Positions 8,045 to 15,560 of a stretch of DNA of 17,816 nucleotides are shown here, one piece after another. How positions within the stretch are numbered: position 1 is the stretch's first letter; the number at the start of each line of letters is the position of its first letter. A program made the position numbers and the translations under genes. Location: contig CAZIQY010000057.1 of the NCBI GenBank assembly GCA_964541605.1, positions 1 through 17,816 of the forward strand, read 5' to 3'. This DNA comes from CAZIQY01 sp964541605 (GTDB taxonomy: Bacteria; Desulfobacterota; Syntrophia; Syntrophales; UBA2185). The notes beneath the pieces are model-generated. The model ran no database searches. It worked only from the letters and a program-made list of their open reading frames with translations, and was not told where the DNA came from.

Positions 8045-8798
8045 AATCGCTTAAGTCGTTATGCCTCCCGCCCTCGATGGTGATCAGTTTTCCGTTCGTT
8101 TTGATGAGTTTAAGAAGCTTCTGGCTGGAGTTGTACGGCACAATCTCGTCCTCAGTGCCGTGGATAAGGTATATCGGACACCCCACTTCCGGAATCCATA
8201 AATCGCACCTCATCGGATAACGGAGAATCCTGTCCAGCAATCCCGCGGGAAGGAATGGATAATGGTATTTCGCGACATCCCTGAGGCTGTAGAAGGGTGA
8301 TTCCAGAATCAGCATCCGCGGCTTCGATGACTTTGCCAGATAAACAGCCAGTCCGCTTCCGATGGAGCGGCCATAGAGTACGATCTCGCTTTCCTGATAA
8401 TGCTTTTTTAGGTAGCCGTACGCGACGGCCGTGTCCTGATGGAGCATGGCTTCGTTCTTTATTTTCCCCGTACTCTTTCCATAGCCCCTGTAATCCGGTA
8501 TCACGATATCATAGCCCCGGATAGTGAAGTCCCCGGCGACATCACCCCAGTCGCGCAGGCTGCCTGCGTTCCCGTGGAAATAAAGAACGACGCCTTGGGG
8601 ATGCTCCACCTTGAAGTGGAGGGCATTGATCTTCACCCCGTCAACGTCCCACATCAGCTCCTCAAATCGGCCCGGAAAAGCGTATCTGTAATTTGCCGGG
8701 AGAGTTTCAGGGTAGAAAATGAGGCTCTCCTGCCCGAAATAGAGCAGGGAGCATCCGGCAATGCAGACGACGGCAATCAACAAGAGAATTTTCAGCAT
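8004..8798 (-). CDS. Membrane-anchored alpha/beta hydrolase (BEM46/YfhR-type)
   Basis: A 264-residue serine hydrolase of the alpha/beta fold. The N-terminus is a hydrophobic segment with a lipobox-like 'CIAGC' (C16), so it is either a lipoprotein or an anchored protein outside the inner membrane. The oxyanion-hole motif is 'YFHGNAGS' (75-80). The catalytic triad is S145 in 'GRSIGSG', D217 in 'GTEDEIVP' and H246 in 'GGRHNDL'. This pattern matches the BEM46/YfhR/YqkD group, whose substrates are largely unknown, so I assign none. The frame opens upstream at 8849, but ATG 8798 has GGGGAA at good distance and gives a normal signal sequence. The longer start would place 17 charged or polar residues, partly encoded by a dispersed repeat, ahead of the signal. 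It converges with trmFO. Confidence 0.88.
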   Translation of the reverse strand: MLKILLLIAVVCIAGCSLLYFGQESLIFYPETLPANYRYAFPGRFEELMWDVDGVKINALHFKVEHPQGVVLYFHGNAGSLRDWGDVAGDFTIRGYDIVIPDYRGYGKSTGKIKNEAMLHQDTAVAYGYLKKHYQESEIVLYGRSIGSGLAVYLAKSSKPRMLILESPFYSLRDVAKYHYPFLPAGLLDRILRYPMRCDLWIPEVGCPIYLIHGTEDEIVPYNSSQKLLKLIKTNGKLITIEGGRHNDLSDFKLYQEQLDQILK

Positions 8799-8831
8799 TG
8801 AATTTCCCCAAATGTTCATTCCATTTAAATC

Positions 8832-8858
8832 CTGGATCCCCGTTTTCACGGGGATGAC
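8832..8858. repeat. Dispersed-type palindromic repeat (REP-like)
   Basis: The core ATCCCCGT-TTTC-ACGGGGAT is a perfect 8-bp hairpin flanked by CTGG and GACA. From general knowledge, very similar CTGGATCCCCG...CGGGGATGACA units are scattered between genes in many deltaproteobacteria and other bacteria. A second, shorter stem CCCCG-GGTGA-CGGGG follows at 8873-8887. It lies between the lexA-type gene and the hydrolase, which are read in the same direction. Confidence 0.6.
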
Positions 8859-8914
8859 ACAGATTGTGGACCCCCCGGGTGACGGGGTGGGCAGTTCCCC
8901 GCCTGCAACGATGA

Positions 8915-9502
8915 TCAGCGATGGTACTTTCTGATAACGGCAGTCACGACCCCACCGAGGCGCAGTTCGGATTTAGGCCTGATGGCCGGATATTTCGGGT
9001 TGGCCGATTCGAGGATGACCGTTTTCTTTTCCTTGCGGAAATATTTCATCGTCCATTCGCCATCGACTTCAGCAATAACAATATCCCCGTTTTTCGGCTC
9101 TCTTCCCTTTTCCACAATAACCAGATCCCCCTCCATGATTCCCTCACCCGTCATGGAATCCCCGCTGACCTTCAGCAGAAAAGACGACTCCGGCCGGTTG
9201 ATGAGATATTCATCCAGGGAGATGATATCCCGGAGTTCCTCTTCTGCAGGAGACGGAAATCCCGCCGCGATCTCGCCGACCATCGGAAGGCCGAATGAAC
9301 GCCTCGCCGGTTTCAGAAACCCGCGGGAATCCCTTTCGACAAGACCACCGGCCAGAAGTTTGTTTATCCAGAAGTGGACGACGCTCTTTGAGCGCACCCC
9401 CAGAAGATCCATCATCTCGGCGTAGGTCGGCATCCGCCTGTTTTCACAGAAAAAGGCGGCGATTTTTTTCTCTACCGTCACGATCGTCCGTTTATCGTCC
9501 AT
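8915..9502 (-). CDS. lexA: LexA-type SOS repressor (S24 peptidase)
   Basis: A 195-residue LexA homologue: a DNA-binding repressor that cleaves itself when RecA filaments form on damaged DNA. The winged-helix DNA-binding part spans about residues 5-62 ('MPTYAEMMDLLGVRSKSVVHFWINKLL'), and it diverges from proteobacterial LexA. The cleavage site is A80-G81 in 'VGEIAAGFPS'. The Ser-Lys dyad is S116 ('SGDSMTGEGI') and K153 ('WTMKYF'). The remaining S24 fold is complete. The promoter carries a perfect dyad placed for self-repression. The start codon lies only a base or two from the predicted transcription start and has no Shine-Dalgarno, so the mRNA may be leaderless. No SOS polymerase gene is adjacent. 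It could be a second LexA-like regulator rather than the global one. Confidence 0.88.
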   Translation of the reverse strand: MDDKRTIVTVEKKIAAFFCENRRMPTYAEMMDLLGVRSKSVVHFWINKLLAGGLVERDSRGFLKPARRSFGLPMVGEIAAGFPSPAEEELRDIISLDEYLINRPESSFLLKVSGDSMTGEGIMEGDLVIVEKGREPKNGDIVIAEVDGEWTMKYFRKEKKTVILESANPKYPAIRPKSELRLGGVVTAVIRKYHR

Positions 9503-9509
9503 GACAAAT

Positions 9510-9539
9510 ACAATAATAGAACGTAAGTTCTATTGTCAA
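9510..9539 (-). promoter_or_regulatory. lexA promoter with embedded LexA-type operator
   Basis: Read on the minus strand, consensus -35 TTGACA (9539-9534) and an 18-base spacer precede -10 TATTGT (9515-9510). A perfect palindrome AATAGAAC-GTAA-GTTCTATT (9515-9534) fills the spacer. Its core GAAC-N4-GTTC is the SOS-box form known from Gram-positive bacteria, not the CTGT-N8-ACAG of E. coli. A repressor bound here would block RNA polymerase, which is classic autoregulation. Confidence 0.78.
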
Positions 9540-9654
9540 GAAAAATGTGCTTTCTATTTTATGATTGATTATACATATGAATGAGGATAAAGAATCTGAA
9601 CTGCGCTTCTCGCTTTGACGTGTGAATCGTTATGTGCGGCGCTCATATTGGTGA

Positions 9655-10974
9655 ATGTGGACGTTTATGATTGAATGGATATTAGCCCTCCCTGCGTACA
9701 TGAAAGTCGGGGGCGCCCTTGCAGGAATTCTTCTGACAAACAGATTCGGTCTTTCCCTCGGATTTGCTATACTGTTGTTTTCCGTCATTCTTGCCCTGTG
9801 GTCGGGTGCGGCCATTGAGGAAATCTGGCTCCAGTTCGTCAGTTCCGAAAACCCCGATAATTATCTGCTTCCCGCAGTGGTTTTTTTTCTTCTGTATTTT
9901 ACCGAATCGCTCGATCAAACAGGCAGGATGGAACGCACGGTAACGGCTCTCAAGGCCTGGTTGAAAAGCAGAAAAATGCTTCTGGCAGGATTGCCCGCCC
10001 TTGTCGGCCTGCTTCCCATGCCCGCGGGAGCGCTTTTTTCAGCGCCCATGGTCGCGTCGGTCGACGAAAAGAACGAACTGGATGCGTCCCATAAGGCCGC
10101 CATCAACTATTGGTTCCGCCATATCTGGGAGTACTGGTGGCCTCTATATCCCGGCGTGCTGCTGGCAATTACGTATTCGGGATTGTCCGCCGCCCTCTTC
10201 TATCTCATTCAGATTCCCTTTACCTTTGCCGCCGCCACGGCAGGTTATTTCTTTATTTTGAGGAAAATTAAAACCAACGACTCCGATGACCCGAACGGCG
10301 GCTTCCTGGATTACGATGCGGTACTTTCCGCCCTCAGCCCCATCGGCCTTCTCGTAGTTATTTCCGTAATAGGATCAATACTTTTAATAACGTACGGAGT
10401 GAGCGGATCCCTCTCCAGCCTGATTGCCATGCTTGTCGGTTTGGTCCTCGCGATTCTGATGACCTTTTTCAGACATACCGCCGCATGGATTCCTTCGCTC
10501 GATTTTTTCAAAAAAAGAAACACCTGGCTGATGATCGTTCTTGTCATCGGCATCCAAGCATTCTCCGTCGTCCTGAAAAATCCGCTTGATGCCGCAGGAA
10601 CAACACTCGTGACGCTCATGCGCGACGAATTTATCAGTATCGGCGTTCCCATACTGGCGGTCATCGTGCTGATTCCTCTTATCTCAGGCATGGTCACGGG
10701 CACGGCCTTCGGCTTTGTCGGCGCGAGCTTCCCCATTGTCTTTGCCCTAGTCGGACAGAATCCCACCCTCGGAATTTCGGCAGCAACAACGTCGTGCGCT
10801 TATGCCTTCGGTTACATGGGAATGATCATATCGCCTATCCATGCGTGCTATGTCGTCACCTGCGAATATTTTGAGACGCCCGTTTTGGCCACATACCGGT
10901 ATATCGCCGGCCCGTGTGTATTTATCCTGATGACGTCCCTGATCCTGTCGGGGCTGTACTACACACTGATGTAA
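9655..10974 (+). CDS. DUF401 family membrane transporter
   Basis: A 439-residue polytopic inner-membrane protein with roughly ten to twelve hydrophobic segments. It has the features of DUF401 proteins, which I recall as belonging to the ion-transporter superfamily of anion and sodium permeases. Recognisable stretches include 'LLGLLPMPAGALFSAPMV'-type text near residue 120 ('ALVGLLPMPAGALFSAPMV'), 'FRHIWEYWWPLYPG' and the conserved C-terminal half 'GMVTGTAFGFVGASFP' with 'GYMGMIISPIHACYV'. The two halves look like an inverted repeat, with helical hairpins carrying small and polar residues. No substrate is known, and I give none. The start could instead be the ATG at 9667; neither has a strong Shine-Dalgarno. 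A glycosyltransferase follows after 28 bases on the same strand. Confidence 0.85.
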   Translation: MWTFMIEWILALPAYMKVGGALAGILLTNRFGLSLGFAILLFSVILALWSGAAIEEIWLQFVSSENPDNYLLPAVVFFLLYFTESLDQTGRMERTVTALKAWLKSRKMLLAGLPALVGLLPMPAGALFSAPMVASVDEKNELDASHKAAINYWFRHIWEYWWPLYPGVLLAITYSGLSAALFYLIQIPFTFAAATAGYFFILRKIKTNDSDDPNGGFLDYDAVLSALSPIGLLVVISVIGSILLITYGVSGSLSSLIAMLVGLVLAILMTFFRHTAAWIPSLDFFKKRNTWLMIVLVIGIQAFSVVLKNPLDAAGTTLVTLMRDEFISIGVPILAVIVLIPLISGMVTGTAFGFVGASFPIVFALVGQNPTLGISAATTSCAYAFGYMGMIISPIHACYVVTCEYFETPVLATYRYIAGPCVFILMTSLILSGLYYTLM

Positions 10975-11002
10975 AAAGCGTGATTGTAAAAAAGGGGGGC
11001 CA

Positions 11003-12268
11003 ATGAAGCATGTATTGCCCGATCCGTGCATGAAATATCTGCAGAAGCGGGCCGTTGTAAGATCGCTTTCGGGAGGATTCGACCGCAGCCGGCATTTCAG
11101 ACGGGCGGTCGTGATTCCTTCCCTGGGCGAAACGGAATCCCTGCCGGCCACGCTCCAGTCTCTGTCCGCCAATACGCCTGCCGATATTCTCGCCGGCACT
11201 TTCGTTCTGGTGATTGTCAATAACACGCCCACGCTGGCAAACGGCAAAGAAAATAGTGCAATATTGCAGGAATATATCCGGGACAACACGCGAACTCTTG
11301 AATGGCTGGAAACTGAAAGCGGACAACTCCCCCTGCAGCTTGGCTGGATCGATGCATCATCCCGCGGGAACGAACTCCCTCCCCGGGGCGGCGTCGGCCT
11401 TGCCCGGAAAATCGGTTGCGACAGCGCGCTCGCGTATCTTAAGGAATCGGAAAACCCGACCCCTCTTCAGGAATTCGTCTTTTTCTCCCTCGATGCGGAC
11501 ACCCTGGTGTCACCCGATTACCTGGATGCGGCAGGGCGTGAACTTCTTACGAGCGGAAAATCAGGCGGGGTCGTTTCTTTCCGGCACCAGCAGGCCGGCA
11601 CCCCTGAAGGCCAGGCCGCCATTGACGCCTATGAAGCGTTTCTGAACTACTATATCGAAGGGTTGCGCCTGGCGGGATCACCCTATGCTTTTCACACCGT
11701 GGGCTCCTGTCTCTGTTTTACGGCAACGGGCTATATAAGGACCAACGGGTTCCCTGCGCGCAGGCAGGCAGGGGAAGACTTCTACTTCTGTATGGAACTG
11801 GCTAAAACGGGCGGTATCTGCGAAATTAAAAACACAAAAGTGTTCCCCTCTTCCCGGATCTCGCACCGTGTTCCCTTCGGCACCGGACGGCGCATGGCGG
11901 AGGCATTACTTAATGGTAAAGAAGAACTGCCGGCTTACGATTTCCGGGTGTTCATTGCGCTCCGGGATCTTTTTTCCACCGTTTCCGCCAACCTCGATAA
12001 GGATGCCCGGCACATCTACGCCTGCATCCACCATCTGCCTACGGTGGATTTCCTGGAGGAACGCGGTTTCTCACAAATCTGGCCGCGCTTCCGCCGGCAG
12101 TACAAAGGGCAGGAAGCCCTTCTTGCCGCTTTTTACCGCTGGTTTGACGGCTTTGTCACCCTCAAATATATCCACCGGTTGACGGAACAGGAATGGCCGC
12201 GTCAGCCGGTTCAACTCATGACGAGAGCTTTGAGGAATTTGTTTCTCACATCATCACACAGCGTTTGA
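11003..12268 (+). CDS. Family 2-type glycosyltransferase
   Basis: A 421-residue GT-A-fold enzyme expected to move a sugar from a nucleotide donor. The fold starts at 'AVVIPSLGETESLPATLQSL' (35-54), and 'LVIVNN' is the second strand. The metal-binding 'SLDADT' has D164 and D166, and the acceptor-side motif is 'AGEDF' (E258, D259). A long linker between strand 2 and DAD includes 'GVGLARKIGCDSAL', a feature of some GT2 proteins that resemble mannosylglycerate-type synthases. No transmembrane segment is present, so it is cytoplasmic. A strong GGGGGG lies before the ATG. It sits 28 bases after the DUF401 gene, so the two are probably one operon. Whether the permease exports its product or the pairing is accidental cannot be told. 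Donor and acceptor are unknown. Confidence 0.8.
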   Translation: MKHVLPDPCMKYLQKRAVVRSLSGGFDRSRHFRRAVVIPSLGETESLPATLQSLSANTPADILAGTFVLVIVNNTPTLANGKENSAILQEYIRDNTRTLEWLETESGQLPLQLGWIDASSRGNELPPRGGVGLARKIGCDSALAYLKESENPTPLQEFVFFSLDADTLVSPDYLDAAGRELLTSGKSGGVVSFRHQQAGTPEGQAAIDAYEAFLNYYIEGLRLAGSPYAFHTVGSCLCFTATGYIRTNGFPARRQAGEDFYFCMELAKTGGICEIKNTKVFPSSRISHRVPFGTGRRMAEALLNGKEELPAYDFRVFIALRDLFSTVSANLDKDARHIYACIHHLPTVDFLEERGFSQIWPRFRRQYKGQEALLAAFYRWFDGFVTLKYIHRLTEQEWPRQPVQLMTRALRNLFLTSSHSV

Positions 12269-12314
12269 TCATTGCGACTCCCCAATCAATCATTGTGTGC
12301 GGTCTGATCATATT

Positions 12315-12791
12315 TTAGTGATTATCACTCGTCTCTTCCTGCGCCTTTTCCAGAATCTCGCCAATCAGTTCTGCGGCCCTTCCGGTAAGCATCAGACAAC
12401 ACTGAAATTTATCACTTCCCCGGTAATTTCTGGCCTGATCAGTATCCATCCAATCCACATTGACGATTTCACGGCATAGAATTTTATTATCGGTTATCTC
12501 TTCCCGGAACCGCTTCATGAATATCCGGCCGTATTTCCACATCTTCATATCCGATTTAGTTCCTGTCTTGGAACGGCCGAATCTCAAGCCGATGACGGCA
12601 AGACCGCCGATAACAATGCCGCAGACTTCTCCGTGGGCAGCTAACCCTCCGCCAAATGAATCCATTGTTTTGATCAGATGTTCACTTTCAATTCCCAGTT
12701 TTTCTTGCCCAACTGCAAGAATGGCCTGACTTCAATGCAAACCGTCGCTGAACATTTTCATTGCTTTTTCCTGCATTTCTACGGGTGTCAT
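12315..12791 (-). CDS. C_GCAxxG_C_C family selenoprotein (in-frame TGA = Sec20)
   Basis: A 158-residue redox protein if the TGA at 12734-12732 is read as selenocysteine. Reading from ATG 12791 (AGAGGA 5 bases upstream) gives 'MFSDGLH-U-SQAILAVGQEKLG', then an uninterrupted frame. In the C_GCAxxG_C_C family this site is the first conserved cysteine, in contexts like 'GYNCSQAVL'. The other family cysteines are present: C57 in 'GGGLAAHGEVCGIVIGG', C106 in 'ILCREI' and C131/C132 in 'FQCCLML'. A hairpin of bacterial SECIS type follows the TGA. Homology on both sides of the stop argues against a chance nonsense codon. A gene finder that stops at TGA would call only residues 43-158. To my knowledge other family members are selenoproteins; the exact redox substrate is unknown. 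It lies downstream of a cation antiporter gene, behind that gene's terminator. Confidence 0.88.
12696..12734 (-). promoter_or_regulatory. Bacterial SECIS-like hairpin after the TGA
   Basis: Ten bases after the UGA (12734-12732) a perfect 7-bp stem TTCTTGC (12721-12715) and GCAAGAA (12708-12702) encloses the loop AGTTGG. Three further pairs, CAG with CTG (12728-12726 and 12698-12696), lie across a small internal loop. The first two loop bases include a G, and the loop begins 17 bases after UGA. Both fit the bacterial SECIS pattern bound by SelB. It lies inside the coding frame, as bacterial SECIS elements do. Confidence 0.75.
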
Positions 12792-12956
12792 TTTGATCCT
12801 CTTTTCTCCTCAGCGTTTTTCCTCATATTTATACTGCATAGGACTGAAATACTCCGCAAAACGTGCAGAACCATTTCTAACTCTGCCTTTCTGCAAATAA
12901 ATCTCTTTGTCTCCTAAATCAACTTATCTACCTGTGACTCAGCTGAAACCGGTTCT

Positions 12957-12988
12957 ATAAAAAGGGCATTGTTTTTATTGATATGCCC
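12957..12988 (-). terminator. Rho-independent terminator of the antiporter gene
   Basis: On the minus strand GGGCAT (12988-12983) and ATGCCC (12969-12964) pair around an A/T-rich 13-base loop, followed at once by TTTTTAT (12963-12957). It begins 17 bases past the antiporter stop and separates it from the selenoprotein gene. Confidence 0.75.
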
Positions 12989-13004
12989 GGGATCAGTCCA
13001 AAAC

Positions 13005-14726
13005 TTATTCCGGATTATTCCCATATAAGGGGGCGTATGATTCTTGCCGTACCTGATCTGTAAAACGTTTTATGTCGGCAGGGGCAATATTTAACGACAG
13101 TAGTGTTTGACGTGTAACTTCCAGACCCGCCTCAAATTCAGGTTGAATAACCTCATTCGCTCCTAACTTTCGTAAGATCTGCATTTGTTCAATGTTTTCC
13201 GCTCGCGCCACAATTTTTAATTGCGGATTAAGATGTCGGGATTTCTCCACAATAGTTTTCGTAACTATCGCAGAAGGTGTTGTAATGATTAATAGTTTTG
13301 CATGACCAATGCCGGCGGCATTTAAGACAATCGGCTGGCTGGCGTCTCCATAAACCAAAGGCACTCCCGTTTCTTTCAAGCGGTTGACCTGGCGGGAGTC
13401 AAGCTCGATCACCACAAATGTTACTTTTAAGTTTTTTAACACATCTGCCACGTACGCACCTACCCGCCCTGCCCCCGCAATAACCACATGATGGTGCAGA
13501 CCGGTTTGAGGTACATTCATCGTTTGCAGAGGTTCATGCTTAAACCGCCTCCTGCGGATTGCATAGAGCGGTGCTGTAAGCCCTGATATAAAAGGAGTCA
13601 GTATCATCGTGATCACAGTCGCTGTAAGCATCAGTGAGAACAGTTCGTTGCTGATGGATTGCGTGTGAACCCCCACTCTTGCGAGAACAAATGCGAACTC
13701 GCCGACCTGAAAGAGGCCTAATCCTACGGCTAAGGGAATAACGTTACCGTAACCGAAAAACATTACCAGAACAGCGAATATCAAGCCTTTACCGATGATA
13801 ATCGACAAGACCATCAATGAGACAGTTTTCAGATTGGCAAATAGAAACGCCGGGTCCAAAAGCATTCCTATGGAAACGAAAAAAAGGAGACCGAATACAT
13901 CCCGCAGCGGGATAATGTCGCTCAAAGCCTGATGAGAGTAGTCTGATTCGCCTAACACCATCCCCGCCACAAAGGCCCCGAAAGCAAAAGAAAGACCGAC
14001 AACATATGTGGCGTAACCGACTCCTAACCCGGTTGCGGTAACCGTCAACAAAAACAGCTCCCGGGAGTTCCAGCTGGTGACATAGGACATAAGGCGTGGA
14101 ATAACCCTCGTCCCTACTATAATCATGAGGATAAGAAAGCCTGCAGCTTTCAATGCCGCCCATCCCAAAGCAGGCAATCCCGCCTGCGGATTGCTTAATT
14201 GGGGAAGCATGATTATCAGGGGAATAACAGCCAGGTCCTGCACAATCAACATGCCGATCATGACACGGCTCGAGAGGGTACCCATCAGGCCTCGGTTCAT
14301 CATTGATTTCAATATGACCATCGTACTGGAAAGAGAAATCAACGCTCCGATCCAGAGAGAGGCTATTTCCCCGAAACCCAGCCAGCGACCGATGGCAAAA
14401 CCGTACGCGATTGTCAGGATCATTTGTATTGGTGTGCCGATCAGGGCAACTTTACGCACAGGTTTTAGCTCTTTAAATGAAAATTCAAGTCCTAGCGCAA
14501 AAAGTAATAGAGCCACCCCGATTTCAGCTAACAGCTCAATGTTATGGATATCCGCCACCGTGATTCCACCGGTATAGGGACCAACAACCACACCAGCCAG
14601 AATATAACCCAGAATAAGCGGTTGCTTCAGTTGCTGAGCAATCAGCCCTCCCATTAAAGCGGCAACAATGATGATGGCAATATCAGCGGTTATTCCCATA
14701 AAAAACCGACAGCAAATAGTGAACAT
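13005..14726 (-). CDS. YbaL/Kef-type monovalent cation:proton antiporter (CPA2)
   Basis: An inner-membrane antiporter of about 573 residues, exchanging K+ or Na+ for H+. The N-terminal two-thirds is a CPA2 domain with about twelve helices. It starts 'ITADIAIIIVAALMGGLIAQQL' in spirit, with 'GYILAGVVVGPYTGG', 'GVALLLFALGLEFS' and 'SFAFGAFVAGMVLGESDYSHQ', followed by 'PLRDVFGLLFFVSIGML'. The last two are typical of the YbaL branch. The C-terminal TrkA-N Rossmann domain begins 'HVVIAGAGRVGAYVADVL', a GxGxxG nucleotide-binding loop that usually gates transport by NAD(H). No obvious TrkA-C domain follows. Start choice is uncertain: GTG 14771, ATG 14726 (GGAAAG about 11 bases upstream) or ATG 14699. 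Homology begins after the last of these. A terminator follows the stop. Confidence 0.9.
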   Translation of the reverse strand: MFTICCRFFMGITADIAIIIVAALMGGLIAQQLKQPLILGYILAGVVVGPYTGGITVADIHNIELLAEIGVALLLFALGLEFSFKELKPVRKVALIGTPIQMILTIAYGFAIGRWLGFGEIASLWIGALISLSSTMVILKSMMNRGLMGTLSSRVMIGMLIVQDLAVIPLIIMLPQLSNPQAGLPALGWAALKAAGFLILMIIVGTRVIPRLMSYVTSWNSRELFLLTVTATGLGVGYATYVVGLSFAFGAFVAGMVLGESDYSHQALSDIIPLRDVFGLLFFVSIGMLLDPAFLFANLKTVSLMVLSIIIGKGLIFAVLVMFFGYGNVIPLAVGLGLFQVGEFAFVLARVGVHTQSISNELFSLMLTATVITMILTPFISGLTAPLYAIRRRRFKHEPLQTMNVPQTGLHHHVVIAGAGRVGAYVADVLKNLKVTFVVIELDSRQVNRLKETGVPLVYGDASQPIVLNAAGIGHAKLLIITTPSAIVTKTIVEKSRHLNPQLKIVARAENIEQMQILRKLGANEVIQPEFEAGLEVTRQTLLSLNIAPADIKRFTDQVRQESYAPLYGNNPE

Positions 14727-14781
14727 AAAAGTGAAATCTTTCCGCCCGGCGTAGCGCAGACGGTAGATCACAGTTCATAGA

Positions 14782-14823
14782 TTAAGATTCTGTTAGCATC
14801 CGGGAGGGTGTGACCGAAAACAT
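14782..14823 (-). other. Possible 13-codon leader ORF ahead of the antiporter gene
   Basis: AAGGAG stands 8 bases before an ATG (14823) opening a 13-codon frame (MFSVTPSRMLTES) that ends 55 bases before the antiporter ATG. Its Shine-Dalgarno is much better than that of the antiporter. It may be a translated leader controlling the downstream start, or chance. Confidence 0.25.
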
Positions 14824-14934
14824 TATCTCATCTCCTTGCCGACATTTTTCTGTTCTGATCTGATTTTTCACTCGTTCATTCAGCAGAAGAATGTCAACTT
14901 CACACATATCGATCCCTTCATAATCGGCAGGCTA

Positions 14935-15468
14935 CTATTTAATCTCCCGGATGACCCTGCCCTGACTCAAGAACGAAAGTCCCAGGTTGCCGGAGAGATC
15001 CTTCATGATGGATTCAATTAGGGGTTCGTTGACCGGCTTGTCTGCCATCCACTCGACCAGAAAATTGGCACCTGTCCCGCTCTGATCCTTCTGGGAAATG
15101 GTAAAGATTATCGTTGCAAGGGGGTTGAGCGGACGGTCTGCAGAAACAAAATGTTTGACTGCCTTGCCGTCCGTATTAAAAAAAACGACCTTCGTGATTT
15201 TGATCGGATTCTTCAGATCCGTATTGTGAATGGCGAGGAAAGCGCTCAAATCATAATGTTGCTTTTCCATGTGGGGAATGTTCGAGTAGATCGGCATGTA
15301 AAGGACCTGCCCCCTGATTTTTCGTCCACCTTTGTCAGGTATTTTGAGGGTCTCGGGATTGAAGGAAACGGGTATCGAGCTATCTTCCGTTCTGGATTCC
15401 TGATTTTTACAGGATATGAATGTAACAGCAATTAAAAGAATAAGGATTATCTGAATCCGTTTAGCCAT
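14935..15468 (-). CDS. DUF3124 family lipoprotein
   Basis: A 177-residue exported protein matching DUF3124. 'RGQVLYMPIYSNIPHMEKQ' is followed by 'YDLSAFLAIHNTDLKNPI', 'VVFFNTDGKAVKHFV', 'LNPLATIIFTISQKDQSGTG' and 'ANFLVEWMADKPVNEPLIE', which covers the whole domain. The N-terminus is a signal sequence ending 'AVTFISC' with C20 as the likely lipidated cysteine; F at -3 is unusual for a lipobox. The frame is open back to 15735, but the first 89 codons resemble no protein and run through the promoter. ATG 15468 has AGGAGGG at good distance and gives the signal peptide. Function is unknown. The antiporter lies about 210 bases downstream on the same strand without a clear terminator between, so cotranscription is possible. 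Confidence 0.88.
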   Translation of the reverse strand: MAKRIQIILILLIAVTFISCKNQESRTEDSSIPVSFNPETLKIPDKGGRKIRGQVLYMPIYSNIPHMEKQHYDLSAFLAIHNTDLKNPIKITKVVFFNTDGKAVKHFVSADRPLNPLATIIFTISQKDQSGTGANFLVEWMADKPVNEPLIESIMKDLSGNLGLSFLSQGRVIREIK

Positions 15469-15530
15469 TGACAACACCCTCCTTTTTGTTTGAGATGAAT
15501 ATTTGATAAGATATTGCTTATTAACGATGT

Positions 15531-15560
15531 AGTATAAAAAGGAACCTCCTTGTGTGTCAA
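15531..15560 (-). promoter_or_regulatory. Strong sigma70-type promoter of the DUF3124 gene
   Basis: Consensus -35 TTGACA (15560-15555) and an 18-base spacer precede -10 TATACT (15536-15531), read on the minus strand. The transcript would start near 15524 and carry a leader of about 55 bases with AGGAGGG before the ATG at 15468. Confidence 0.75.

Noticed and set aside
12266..12320. Terminator between the glycosyltransferase and selenoprotein genes
   Set aside because: TGATCA boxes at 12266 and 12305 could pair, but the stem is interrupted and the T-run is short. The evidence is insufficient.
12315..12665. 116-residue version of the C_GCAxxG_C_C protein
   Set aside because: Starts at an internal Met after the TGA without a ribosome site and would lack the first redox residue. 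The Sec-containing 158-residue reading is preferred.
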